Source: SZUA-584 sp964441275
GTDB taxonomy: Bacteria > Bacillota > Clostridia > Christensenellales > SZUA-584
Direction: 5' to 3'
Length of the DNA stretch: 64,000 nucleotides
Assembly (NCBI GenBank): GCA_964441275.1
Contig: CAYTUG010000009.1
Span: forward strand, 14,850-78,849
The translations under genes were made by a program, and so were the position numbers. The notes beneath the pieces were generated by a model, which saw only the letters and a list, made by a program, of their open reading frames with translations, searched no databases and was not told where the DNA came from. Positions 34,286-42,431 of the stretch are shown piece after piece (the first letter of the stretch is position 1; each line of letters begins with the position of its first letter).

Positions 34286-35539
34286 CTATTTTTGCGTAGG
34301 GTCGTTTACAATGCCCATAAATGCGATAGAGCCGTCTTCTACCGAATAAATGGCAAAAACAAACGGCCGGTCTGCATAAAACTTTTCGGGTTCAACCTCT
34401 GGCGGGGCACCTGCGCCGCACATATCAACCGTAGTAACAGCCGCAGCTTCTGCGCCTAATTCGTCAACCCTTATGTAGCACACGTGGTTTACGCTGCCAA
34501 TGTAGAGAGTCTCGTTTGTTGGCTTTCCAACCATTGCAGAGAAATCCGCATTCTGCGAATCAAACGCCTTTGTCATTCCCATCTCTTTAAGCGTATTATT
34601 TAGATTGCTGTTAAATTTGAATTCGTATTTGGGCAAACGTATCAAAACCTCTTGTTCTTTTGCACCGCTTAACGCATTTGTAAATCTTTGCGCGTCAAGA
34701 CATAAAAGCATGTCATCAACCATTTTGCCTTCTTTGGGCAGCAAGAATGCCATCGCGTATTTGCCCTCGTCTTCGTTGCTTTTGAAGTTTAACGAAATCA
34801 TAGAAAAGTCATCGTCTTTATAGTATGGCACATGCCAATCGCTGTGCATAAAATCGGTGTTAACTGTTTCGCTGGGCGAGTAGAATTCGCACTTGTAAGT
34901 AGATTTAGCCTCAAAAGGCTGCTCCCAGTCCCCTAAGAAATAAAGCGCGTTGGCAAGTATCAAACGGGTGGATTCTTCAGGCTCTGTTTCAAATATTTCT
35001 ACTATACGCCCGTGTGTCTTCTCATCCGCCCAATCGTTGACGGATTTTTTTGCGCCGGGTATTGCGAGCGGAAAAGCATCAGCCATATAATCTTGAGTAC
35101 AAATGTTTACAAACCTTTCGCTAAACGGATATTCTTTTAAAAGCCAAATAGCGTTGGAAACTTGCATTCCGCCTGTGTTGGCACGCCACATAAGCAACCG
35201 GCATGCCTCAACAATCTGCTCGTCGCTAAGCTCTGAAAGTTTTAACGTATCGCTTAATTCCTGTTTTGTATCTCCTGCCGCTCCCTCTCTCGCCATGCAT
35301 AATGCAAGCTCTATGCTAATGGGGGAGAGTGCGATGTTGCTGTCTTGCTCATATAATAATTTCGCGGCGGCAAAGCCGAAGTTGTTTACCCCGTTAACAA
35401 AACCGCTGTCAATCGGCACTATAGGCTGCTTGCTTAACACCCCTTTGTATGAGATTGCCGCCGGGCTATCCGCAACATCAGGCAATACTGAACATGCGCC
35501 TAATATCAATACCATAATCGCAACAAAAAGTTTTTTCAT
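34286..35539 (-). CDS. Serpin family lipoprotein (predicted inhibitory)
   Basis: 417 residues with a lipoprotein signal (LILGACS, Cys16) followed by a complete serpin fold: NIALSPISIELAL (69-80), NALYFLGDWEQPF (198-209), and the reactive-centre region. The hinge E360-L-G-A-E-A-A-A-V-T-T370 has the small residues at P15-P8 needed for loop insertion, so it should be inhibitory; counting from P17 = E360 puts P1 near Ala376 and P1' near Gly377, which would suit elastase- or subtilisin-like proteases (inference). The C-terminal RPFVFAIYSVEDGSIAFMGIVNDP is canonical. ATG with AAGGA. Confidence 0.9.
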   Translation of the reverse strand: MKKLFVAIMVLILGACSVLPDVADSPAAISYKGVLSKQPIVPIDSGFVNGVNNFGFAAAKLLYEQDSNIALSPISIELALCMAREGAAGDTKQELSDTLKLSELSDEQIVEACRLLMWRANTGGMQVSNAIWLLKEYPFSERFVNICTQDYMADAFPLAIPGAKKSVNDWADEKTHGRIVEIFETEPEESTRLILANALYFLGDWEQPFEAKSTYKCEFYSPSETVNTDFMHSDWHVPYYKDDDFSMISLNFKSNEDEGKYAMAFLLPKEGKMVDDMLLCLDAQRFTNALSGAKEQEVLIRLPKYEFKFNSNLNNTLKEMGMTKAFDSQNADFSAMVGKPTNETLYIGSVNHVCYIRVDELGAEAAAVTTVDMCGAGAPPEVEPEKFYADRPFVFAIYSVEDGSIAFMGIVNDPTQK

Positions 35540-35678
35540 ATCATTATATCCTTTTAAGTTTTATAAATGTTAGACGCTGAGCATTTTAATTAAGTTCCGC
35601 CGCAACCTAAATTGTTCATAAATATCGTTTTATCGGGAATAATAAACCAACAAAGAAATTAAAAAGGGAGGCTGCAAA

Positions 35679-36134
35679 TTGAAGGCTGTTACAATTAGCG
35701 TTATGTCATTATTAATTTTAATTTGTTCCGCCTGCGGTTATAACGCAGTCTCAAGCATAAAATGGCGCACAAGCAAAATTGAAGAGCCGGATTTAAACAG
35801 CAATCCCGATATAACAATCCGCACCGAGCTCTCTTATTATTTGCAGGGCACAAAAAAGCTAAACATTTTAATTATCAATAATTCTAATGACGTTCTTGAT
35901 TACGGAGCGCCATATATTCTTGAGCGCAACGATGACGACGAATGGCACAGTGCGGATATGGACAATATCGCATGGATTACGATAGCATATTTAATCCGCC
36001 CAGGCGAAACGCATACTCACGAAATTAATTTTGATGTGCTTGAGAGTTTACCCCCCGATGGCGAATACAGAATAATAAAAAAGATAGGCGGAAATATGTA
36101 TTGCACGGTGTTTTCTATTGCGGCGGCAGGCTAA
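35679..36134 (+). CDS. Predicted Ig-like lipoprotein
   Basis: 151 residues with a lipobox (LICSAC, Cys19) and a mature part resembling a single bacterial Ig-like domain: LSYYLQGTKKLNILIINNSNDVLDYGAPYILERNDDDEWHSAD and later LIRPGETHTHEINFDVL. Such small lipoproteins are common in Clostridia; function unknown. Start is TTG behind AAGGGAGG. Divergent from the serpin gene. Confidence 0.72.
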   Translation: MKAVTISVMSLLILICSACGYNAVSSIKWRTSKIEEPDLNSNPDITIRTELSYYLQGTKKLNILIINNSNDVLDYGAPYILERNDDDEWHSADMDNIAWITIAYLIRPGETHTHEINFDVLESLPPDGEYRIIKKIGGNMYCTVFSIAAAG

Positions 36135-36416
36135 GCTCATCAATAGAATGCATAATTTTTATTTAAACATTCCTACGTAACATTGCTGCTTTCAACCAAA
36201 AATTTATCAAAATAGACCCGATAACCCCAAGCACGATTTATGCTTGCATAAATTGCAATACAATTCTGAGCAATCTGCCGGCCTGTTTGTTTTTAAGCAT
36301 TTTTAATTATAGCTGTTGTATAATCGTTATAATTAACAGCCATAAAATTGGATTTAGCCGCCGCGATAATGTATAATGACTATGATTTAAAATACAATTC
36401 AACCAAGGAATCTAAC
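36135..36416. other. AT-rich intergenic region
   Basis: About 280 bases, no gene supported. It presumably carries the old promoter of the truncated ABC transporter gene that follows. Confidence 0.5.
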
Positions 36417-36791
36417 ATGAAAAAAAGCCCGGTTACTCGCAGTCCGCTGCGTCAGTTTTTCTCATATTATCGCCCGCACAAGAAACTATTTGCGCTTGAT
36501 ATGATATGCGCACTGCTTATTGCAGTTATTGATCTGTCTTTTCCCATTGTATCACGCTACGCCATGAGCGAACTGTTGCCCGTCAAGTTGTTTGGCCATT
36601 TTTTTATTTTAATGGGCACATTGGTGGTTGCATACCTTTTGCGTGCGGTATTTGAATATATTGTTACCTATTGGGGGCACACATTAGGAGTACGAATGGA
36701 AGCAGATATGCGGCGTATTGAGCACTGGATGAACAACTATCCGAGAAGGATGTTTGGATACATAACAGCAGACGAGGTGTTTGCGGCTTAA
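36417..36791 (+). pseudogene. Truncated ABC exporter gene fused to an IS30-type transposase tail
   Basis: From ATG 36417 the first 100 codons encode the start of an ABC exporter membrane domain (FFSYYRPHKKLFALDMICALLIAVIDLSFPIVSRY ... YIVTYWGHTLGVRMEADMRR), normally followed by a DLFxHLQ stretch. Near 36717 this breaks off and continues in frame as IEHWMNNYPRRMFGYITADEVFAA and a stop, a typical C-terminus of IS30-family transposases. The nucleotide-binding domain is missing. The chimera is open but surely not a working transporter. Confidence 0.75.
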
Positions 36792-36836
36792 AGTGGACTG
36801 GGTTTTTATGGTGGGCAATTAAACTTGCAATTTAGA
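36717..36836 (+). mobile_element. Right-end remnant of an IS30-type element, copy 1
   Basis: Last 24 codons of a transposase (INNRPRKxLGYKTPxEVF-like: MNNYPRRMFGYITADEVF) and about 55 bases past them, ending in a GGTGGGCAATTAAACTTGCA stretch that recurs at 40239. The 5' part of the element is gone. Confidence 0.6.
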
Positions 36837-37019
36837 ATGTTGGGTAAAAGTTGTTTGGATTCTTGACTTTTTTTTTATGGTGTGTTTCAATTGATTCTTA
36901 AGGAAATAGTTATGGTTGCAATAGGCTCAATGTGCCAAAACAAAAGAATTTAAACTATTCCTGCAGCTGATCGCATGTAATATGTGTTATCAAACAATCA
37001 AACAAAAAGGAGCAGGTCG

Positions 37020-38075
37020 ATGAAAAAGTACAATATTGGAGTAGTTCCAGGGGACGGCACTGGTCCGGAAGTTGTAGCGGAAGGCGTAAAAGTATTAAAA
37101 GCGGTAAGCGAAAAATTTGGATTTGATGTTGATCTCGAATATTTTGATTTTGGCGGAGACAGATATCTAAAAACCGGTATTTTGCTTTCCGATGAAGATA
37201 TAGCAAAGGTCGGCTCCAAGCAAGCCGTATTGCTTGGCGCGATAGGCCATCCTGATGTTAAACCCGGTATTTTAGAAAAAGGCATACTGCTAAAACTTAG
37301 GTTTACATTTGACCAATACATAAACTTAAGGCCTGTTAAGCTTTATGAGGGCGTAGACACCCCTTTAAAAAATAAAGGGCCGGATGATATAGACTTTGTT
37401 GTAATAAGGGAAAACACCGAAGGGCTCTACACGGGCAGCGGCGGTTTCTTTAAGAAAGACACGCCTGACGAGATTGCAATACAAGAATCCATCAACACGC
37501 GAAAAGGCGTTGAGCGGTGTTTGCGTTTTGCGTTTGAATTGACCGAAAAAAGAAACAAGCAAAAAAAGCTTACGTTATGCGGAAAAACCAATGTATTAAC
37601 ATATGAGTTCGATCTTTGGGAAAGAGCTTTTTACGAAATTTCAGAAGAATACCCTAACGTAACCACAGACTATGCGCATGTTGACGCAACGTCCATGTGG
37701 ATGATAAAGAACCCTGAATATTTTGACGTTATCGTGACCGACAATATGTTTGGCGATATTATTACAGACCTTGGCGCCGTAATTCAAGGCGGCATGGGAA
37801 TAGCGGCAGGCGGTAACATAAACCCAAACGGCGTATCCATGTATGAGCCTATCGGCGGGTCCGCTCCCAAATATACCGGACAAAATATAATCAATCCTCT
37901 TGCCGCCATTGCTGCGACCCAAATGATGCTTGAACAATTGGGCGAGGAAAAAGCGGCTTTATGTGTTGAGAATGCAATAATAAAAGCCGTAAGTACGGAC
38001 ATAAAAAGCATGTCAGCCGGAAAGATGGGCTATGGCACTTCAGAAGTCGGGGATTTAATTGTCAGCTACCTATAA
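37020..38075 (+). CDS. 3-isopropylmalate dehydrogenase-like beta-decarboxylating dehydrogenase
   Basis: 351 residues, NAD-dependent decarboxylating dehydrogenase family (LeuB/isocitrate/tartrate). Seen: VVPGDGTGPEVV, LLKLRFTFDQYINLRPVKL, VIRENTEGLYTG, the catalytic Lys in LCGKTNVL, HVDATSMWMIKNPEYFDVIVTDNMFGDIITDLGA and EPIGGSAPKYTGQNIINP. It looks like LeuB but no leuCD is adjacent, so another 2-hydroxy-acid is possible. ATG behind AAGGAG (37020). It sits intact among damaged genes. Confidence 0.85.
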   Translation: MKKYNIGVVPGDGTGPEVVAEGVKVLKAVSEKFGFDVDLEYFDFGGDRYLKTGILLSDEDIAKVGSKQAVLLGAIGHPDVKPGILEKGILLKLRFTFDQYINLRPVKLYEGVDTPLKNKGPDDIDFVVIRENTEGLYTGSGGFFKKDTPDEIAIQESINTRKGVERCLRFAFELTEKRNKQKKLTLCGKTNVLTYEFDLWERAFYEISEEYPNVTTDYAHVDATSMWMIKNPEYFDVIVTDNMFGDIITDLGAVIQGGMGIAAGGNINPNGVSMYEPIGGSAPKYTGQNIINPLAAIAATQMMLEQLGEEKAALCVENAIIKAVSTDIKSMSAGKMGYGTSEVGDLIVSYL

Positions 38076-38099
38076 TTGATACAAAGTTTAAAGTGTTAC

Positions 38100-38130
38100 A
38101 GCCGTTGCACATGCAGCGGCTTTTATATTT
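38100..38130 (+). terminator. Terminator after the dehydrogenase gene
   Basis: AGCCGTTGC/GCAGCGGCT stem from 38100 with a tight loop, followed by TTTATATTTT. Confidence 0.75.
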
Positions 38131-38283
38131 TCGATTTTTACGGCTTGCGTTTTATTCAAAGCGTTTATCCTGCGTAAAAAAACTGCTTCAATCAGGTAAT
38201 TATTACAAGTGTGTTACTTTTCTTTGACTTTGCGTAATTTTTACGGTAACATATTAAGCACTAAATTAATGGGGAACATTAAT

Positions 38284-39270
38284 GTGCTAACACAAAAACG
38301 TAAGAAATCCCAGTTAAAAATGCCCAAACCGGCTTATTTAAACGCTGCCCGGTCTCGCGCTTCCGATGAAAGGGCGCCAAACTCTTACCCTGTTACCACA
38401 ACTGTAAGTTTGAGCAAGCCAGATAACTTGGACCGTAAAATAAAAAAATACGAGAACAAACCAACATATATTCCGGATACTTTGCCATTTGAAACAGCAG
38501 CGCAAAAAATTCAAATCGGCTTTGAGAAAAATACAAAGCGAAATCAGGCGCATAGGTCAAGCGGAGTCAATTTCAAAATACCGGTGCGCAGAGCTGATAA
38601 ACAACCGGTTGTTACTGCAAAACACGAAGGCGGTACATATAAAAGAACGGAAACCTACGCGCGTAAACGCAAATCTTTCGCATTTGCCCTGTCCGTGTTG
38701 GGCATTGCCGCTGCGGTCGCATTGGCGGCAATATTGTGGATTGCCAATATGCAGCCGAAGCAGCTCGCCAAAAATACGAATGCGCACACCGCAATTCCTA
38801 ACGAGAGTTTAGCGCCGGACGATGAGCAGCAAGATTCTGTTTTTGACGCTACCCCCCTGCCCGAAGCCCTTGACGCTAATTCGGATTATACCGCTGATTA
38901 TGATGCGTCCTCGCCATCAGACGAAGTGCAAATACCTGCCGGCACAAATACCGAAACATTTGCCCTGACATCCGTGCCCACCAAGACGCCTGCGCCCACC
39001 AAGACGCCTGCGCCCACCAAGACGCCTGCGCCCACTAAGACGCCTGTGCCAACCAAGACATCCGCGCCCGCCAAGACACCTGCGCCCGCCAAGACACCTG
39101 CGCCGACTAAGACACCTGCGCCCACTAAGACGCCTGCGCCAACCGCTACGCCTGTGCCCACACCAGTTCCAACTTCTACACCAACGCCAGTTCCTACTCC
39201 TGCGCCAACCGAGACGCCAACGGAGCAGGATGCGCCCCCACACCAGGCGCCATCCTATGGCGCAGAATAG
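38284..39270 (+). CDS. Membrane protein with a PTKTP repeat ectodomain
   Basis: About 329 residues if started at the GTG with GGGGAA upstream (38284); ATG 38269 and 38320 are alternatives. A basic N-terminal cytoplasmic region of about 135 residues is followed by one membrane helix (SFAFALSVLGIAAAVALAAILWIAN) and an outer Ser/Asp-rich linker, then ten repeats of [AV]PTKTP-type hexapeptides and a PTPVPTSTPTP tail. Probably a type II membrane protein with a rigid, glycosylatable stalk. No family recognised. It converges on the sortase remnant. Confidence 0.7.
   Translation: MLTQKRKKSQLKMPKPAYLNAARSRASDERAPNSYPVTTTVSLSKPDNLDRKIKKYENKPTYIPDTLPFETAAQKIQIGFEKNTKRNQAHRSSGVNFKIPVRRADKQPVVTAKHEGGTYKRTETYARKRKSFAFALSVLGIAAAVALAAILWIANMQPKQLAKNTNAHTAIPNESLAPDDEQQDSVFDATPLPEALDANSDYTADYDASSPSDEVQIPAGTNTETFALTSVPTKTPAPTKTPAPTKTPAPTKTPVPTKTSAPAKTPAPAKTPAPTKTPAPTKTPAPTATPVPTPVPTSTPTPVPTPAPTETPTEQDAPPHQAPSYGAE
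38974..39153 (+). repeat. Ten tandem 18-bp repeats coding for PTKTP hexapeptides
   Basis: Units of exactly 18 bases (consensus GCGCCCACYAAGACGCCT) starting at 38974. They differ mostly at third positions (CCC/CCA/CCG, ACC/ACT, ACG/ACA), and unit ends drift to TATP and PVPTP. Confidence 0.9.
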
Positions 39271-39289
39271 TTTTGCTGGCTTGATTGGC

Positions 39290-39577
39290 TTTGTAGCAGG
39301 GCAAAACGAACTGCAGCGTACCAGCAACCTACCGTTGCCGCTATTTTCGCAGGTCAGCAAAGAAAGGTCGGCTGCGTATTTTTCGTCCGTCAGGTTGTCT
39401 ATTTGGTCGGGTTTTATATTTTCTATCGCATAAACGGTATAAACAAACGTTTTTCCGCTTTTTTTCGGTTAAGAGTACTTGAGAGCCAATCTCTATTTTG
39501 TTTAGATTGCCAAATATCGCGCCGTTTTTGTAATTGTGACCGGTAATTATAAAGCCGAAATCATTGAAAGTGTACAT
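39290..39577 (-). pseudogene. Frameshifted C-terminal half of a sortase gene
   Basis: Minus-strand sequence reads FGFIITGHNYKNGAIFGNL, NKIEIGSQVLLTEK with the sortase His in GHN; then, after a one-base frame change in an A7 run (39459-39465), SGKTFVYTVYAIENI and ADLSLLTCENSGNGRLLVRC, which supplies the catalytic Cys (LLTC) and Arg (RLLVR). Removing one A restores one frame through all three catalytic residues. The N-terminal half is absent: upstream the sequence turns into a surface-protein fragment. Confidence 0.75.
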
Positions 39578-39579
39578 AA

Positions 39580-39975
39580 GGTTGTGCCTTCTTGTAAGCC
39601 CGTCGCCGTGCCGTCGCTGTGGCTTTCCAATGAAATAAACTTGTTGTCAAGGTTCCAATAACCGTTTCCAACAGAGGGCGTTAGCGTGGTTCTGCCGTCC
39701 AAATAAATTGCGGAACCGGCGGAAGAGTTTATAGGATTTAGCCCAAATGCGGCGTTTATGGTATGTTCTTTGTCTATGGGAGAGAACGTATAAAAAGATA
39801 ATGCCCCAACGTTTGAACCATCCACCTCAACCGAGGCGACACAAAATCCGCTGTCCGGCGTTATGGTATACGTTTGGCTATCCCCGGCGACGTTTCGCCA
39901 ACTGGGCTGATAGAGCCGCCGGCAGCTGCAGCAGCGGATACAGCAGGGGATTTAACCATCACTGGCGGCACACAA
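39580..39975 (-). pseudogene. Fragment of a repeat-containing cell-surface protein
   Basis: Read on the minus strand: AGGSISPVGETSPG, a frame change near 39885, then QTYTITPDSGFCVASVEVDG and SNVGALSFYTFSPIDKEHTI, NAAFG, a classic repeat of bacterial surface proteins (GSISPxG...TITPxSGYxVxxVxVDG...SYTFxxVxxxHTIxAxF). Then SGS-like DGRTTLTPS...GYWNLDNKFISLESHSDGTATGLQEGTT, a Big-type Ig domain. The sequence stops abruptly at the sortase remnant. Neither end of the gene is present. Confidence 0.65.
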
Positions 39976-40208
39976 TAAAGCTATAAAAAACTGTTTAGTT
40001 CTCATTTAATTTTTACTTCTTTTATCCCGGCAACGTCAAACAAAACGCCTATTGAATTACAAACAGTTTTGTCATTAATGCGCTTTTTATGGTGTAAATA
40101 TTATGTTTAATTTCAACTATAAACTTATATTTTTCACCAATATTATTTATGCCATTAGAAAATTGCTAACGCCGCACTTTATAATGTATCAAATATTCGA
40201 AGTAACCC
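39976..40208. other. AT-rich non-coding stretch
   Basis: No gene supported. Probably decayed DNA between the surface-protein fragment and the second IS end. Confidence 0.5.
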
Positions 40209-40265
40209 TTTGCAGCGTAAGCGCAGCTGATAGTATGCGGCGGGTAATTAAACTTGCAATCTACA
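40209..40265 (+). mobile_element. Right-end remnant of an IS30-type element, copy 2
   Basis: Aligns without gaps over 57 bases with 36780-36836: both start with the last transposase codons (TTTGCAGCGTAA here, TTTGCGGCTTAA there, both Phe-Ala-Ala-stop) and share 23 of 27 bases at the distal end. Upstream coding sequence is degraded. Confidence 0.55.
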
Positions 40266-40291
40266 GTAATTCAGTGACGCTTTACTTATTG

Positions 40292-40320
40292 TTGCATTGT
40301 AGTTTGATGTATATTATACT
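40292..40320 (+). promoter_or_regulatory. Promoter of the acyl-CoA dehydrogenase-etfBA operon
   Basis: TTGCAT, 17 bases, TATACT; 65 bases upstream of the start codon. Confidence 0.65.
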
Positions 40321-40384
40321 ATGTTAGCAATACTAATGAATAAAGTTTTTCTTTATTCGATATTCTTTTTACAGGAGAATGAAA

Positions 40385-41533
40385 ATGGATTATTTTCTTA
40401 CCGAAGAACAGCTAATGATTCAAGAGCTTGCGGCCAAAATAGCCGATGAAAAGATTGCACCCGTGGCGGGGCAATATGATGAGGAAGGAATATTCCCAAG
40501 GGATATCGTAAAGGTGCTTGCGGACTGCGATTTATGCGGCGTATACATACCCGAAGAATATGGGGGTCTTGGGGGCGGGATTTTTGAAATGGCGCTTGTT
40601 GTTGAGCAATTAAGCCGCGCCTGCGGCGGAATTGCCTTAAGTTTCGCCGGAACAGGGCTTGGCTCTTTTCCTATTCTTCTTTTTGGTACTGACGAGCAAA
40701 AGCAAAAATATCTTCCCGGCATAGCTTCCGGCGCGAAGTTAGCGGCATTCGGGCTGACAGAAGCTAACGCGGGAAGCGACGCCGCCGGCATACAAACAAC
40801 CGCCGTGCCCGACGGGGACGAATATATTTTAAACGGTACAAAACAGTGGATAACAAACGGCGGCGAAGCCGATACATATTCGGTGATTGCGTGTACCGAC
40901 AGATCAAGCGGCGCAAGGGGGTTTTCGGCATTTATAGTCGAGAAGGGAACCCCGGGTTTTTCTTTTGGCAAAAAAGAAAATAAAATGGGCATACGCGCTT
41001 CCGTAACCGCCGAATTGGTTTTTGAAGACTGCCGCATACCCAAAGAAAACCTTCTTTCAAAGGAGGGTATGGGGTTTGTAGTCGCGATGAAAACATTGGA
41101 CAGAACGCGCCCGGGAGTAGCCGCGCAGGCCGTCGGCATCGCTCAAGGCGCTCTTGATGCGTCCGTTAAGTATTCGAGGCAAAGGGAGCAGTTTGGCGCG
41201 CCAATATCCTCGTTTCAAGCAGTGCAGCATATATTGGCCGATATGGCAATACAGATTGAAGCGTCCCGCGCCCTTGTTTATCAAACATGCAAATACATCG
41301 ATTCGGGGGCAAAAAACTTTTCTAAACAATCTGCCATGTGCAAGGTTATTGCTTCGGATACCGCTATGAAAGTAACCACGGATGCGGTACAAATACTCGG
41401 CGGATACGGATATATGAAAGAATATCCTGTAGAAAAGATGATGCGGGATGCAAAGATTACCCAAATTTATGAAGGTACCAATCAAATACAACGGAATATA
41501 ATCGCTCATGAGCTTATTAAGCAATACCGTTAG
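40385..41533 (+). CDS. Acyl-CoA dehydrogenase (butyryl/caffeyl-CoA reductase type)
   Basis: 382-residue FAD flavoprotein. Seen: LTEEQLMIQELAAKIADEKIAPVA, AFGLTEANAGSDAAGIQTTA, WITNGGEAD, and the C-terminal QILGGYGYMKEYPVEKMMRDAKITQIYEGTNQIQRN, where the Glu of YEGT is the catalytic base of short-chain dehydrogenases. With the two Etf subunits downstream it should form an electron-bifurcating enoyl-CoA reductase complex. No thiolase, crotonase or hydroxyacyl-CoA dehydrogenase is adjacent, so the acyl substrate is open. ATG 40385 chosen for spacing to CAGGAG. Confidence 0.92.
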   Translation: MDYFLTEEQLMIQELAAKIADEKIAPVAGQYDEEGIFPRDIVKVLADCDLCGVYIPEEYGGLGGGIFEMALVVEQLSRACGGIALSFAGTGLGSFPILLFGTDEQKQKYLPGIASGAKLAAFGLTEANAGSDAAGIQTTAVPDGDEYILNGTKQWITNGGEADTYSVIACTDRSSGARGFSAFIVEKGTPGFSFGKKENKMGIRASVTAELVFEDCRIPKENLLSKEGMGFVVAMKTLDRTRPGVAAQAVGIAQGALDASVKYSRQREQFGAPISSFQAVQHILADMAIQIEASRALVYQTCKYIDSGAKNFSKQSAMCKVIASDTAMKVTTDAVQILGGYGYMKEYPVEKMMRDAKITQIYEGTNQIQRNIIAHELIKQYR

Positions 41534-41618
41534 GCAAGTCCTAAACAGGCTTGTGTTTTGTCATGCGGATTGCTGTTTTGTATTCGAAAAGCTTTTATTA
41601 CTTTGAGGAGAAATATAA

Positions 41619-42413
41619 TTGAACATAATAGTGTGCATGAAACAAGTGCCCGGCACAAACGAAGTTAAAATGAACAAAGAAACAAACACGATAATCCGCG
41701 AAGGTGCGGAAGCTATAATAAACCCGTTTGATACTTATGCTATTGAAGAGGCGCTGCGGATAAAAGAGAAAACGCAGGGCAAGGTCACCGTATTAAGCAT
41801 GGGGATCCCCGCGGTTGCCGATCTTTTAAAAGAAACAGTAGCGCTTGGGGCGGACGAGACGGTTTTGCTTAGCGATAAGGCTTTTGCGGGCGCGGATACC
41901 CTTGCGACCGCCTATACGCTTTCTATGGGGGTAAATAAAATAGGCCCGTATGATCTTATTATTTGCGGCAAACAGGCGACCGACGGCGATACGGCGCAGG
42001 TTGGCCCAAGCCTTGCGGAAAAGCTCAATATCCCGCACACAACATACGTTCGGAAAATTGAAGAACTGCGCGAAGGGTATATTAGATGCCAGCGGATGAC
42101 CGATGACGGCTATGAGGTTATAGAGATGTCTTTGCCCGCTGTTATTACCGTAGTTAAAGAGATAAACGAACCGAGGCTGCCTTCCATTAAAGGCATGCTT
42201 AAAGCGAAAAAGGCGCAAGTTAGCGTTTGGAACGCACAGGATATTGGCGCCGATATAGAATTGTGCGGTCTTAAGGGTTCCCCGACCCAAGTCGTCTCAA
42301 CATTTGTGCCCGTTCATGACGTTAAAAGCGAAATGATAGACGGGCAGCCTGAAGAGCAAGCTAAAAGGCTTGCTGATATACTAATGTCCATGCAATTTGA
42401 AAAAGGTTTTTAA
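41619..42413 (+). CDS. etfB: Electron transfer flavoprotein beta subunit
   Basis: 264 residues. MNIIVCMKQVPGTNEVKMN, NPFDTYAIEEALRIKE, LICGKQATDGDTAQVGPSLAEKL and LPAVITVVKEINEPRLPSIKGMLKAKK are EtfB signatures. In bifurcating Etf the beta subunit holds the bifurcating FAD and binds NADH. TTG start behind GAGGAG. Lies between the dehydrogenase and etfA. Confidence 0.94.
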   Translation: MNIIVCMKQVPGTNEVKMNKETNTIIREGAEAIINPFDTYAIEEALRIKEKTQGKVTVLSMGIPAVADLLKETVALGADETVLLSDKAFAGADTLATAYTLSMGVNKIGPYDLIICGKQATDGDTAQVGPSLAEKLNIPHTTYVRKIEELREGYIRCQRMTDDGYEVIEMSLPAVITVVKEINEPRLPSIKGMLKAKKAQVSVWNAQDIGADIELCGLKGSPTQVVSTFVPVHDVKSEMIDGQPEEQAKRLADILMSMQFEKGF

Positions 42414-42431
42414 TATACCGGAGGTTTGTTA

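Noticed and set aside
38974..39153. Possible CRISPR array because of regular spacing
   Set aside because: The 18-bp units are contiguous with no spacers and encode hexapeptides in frame.
38917..39360. Long minus-strand frame rich in Arg/Gly opposite the PTKTP repeats
   Set aside because: It is the complement of the 18-bp repeats; only its first part (LTCENSGNGRLLVRC) is meaningful, as part of the sortase remnant.
40420..41139. 239-codon minus-strand frame inside the acyl-CoA dehydrogenase gene
   Set aside because: Shadow frame; the plus-strand product has full catalytic motifs.
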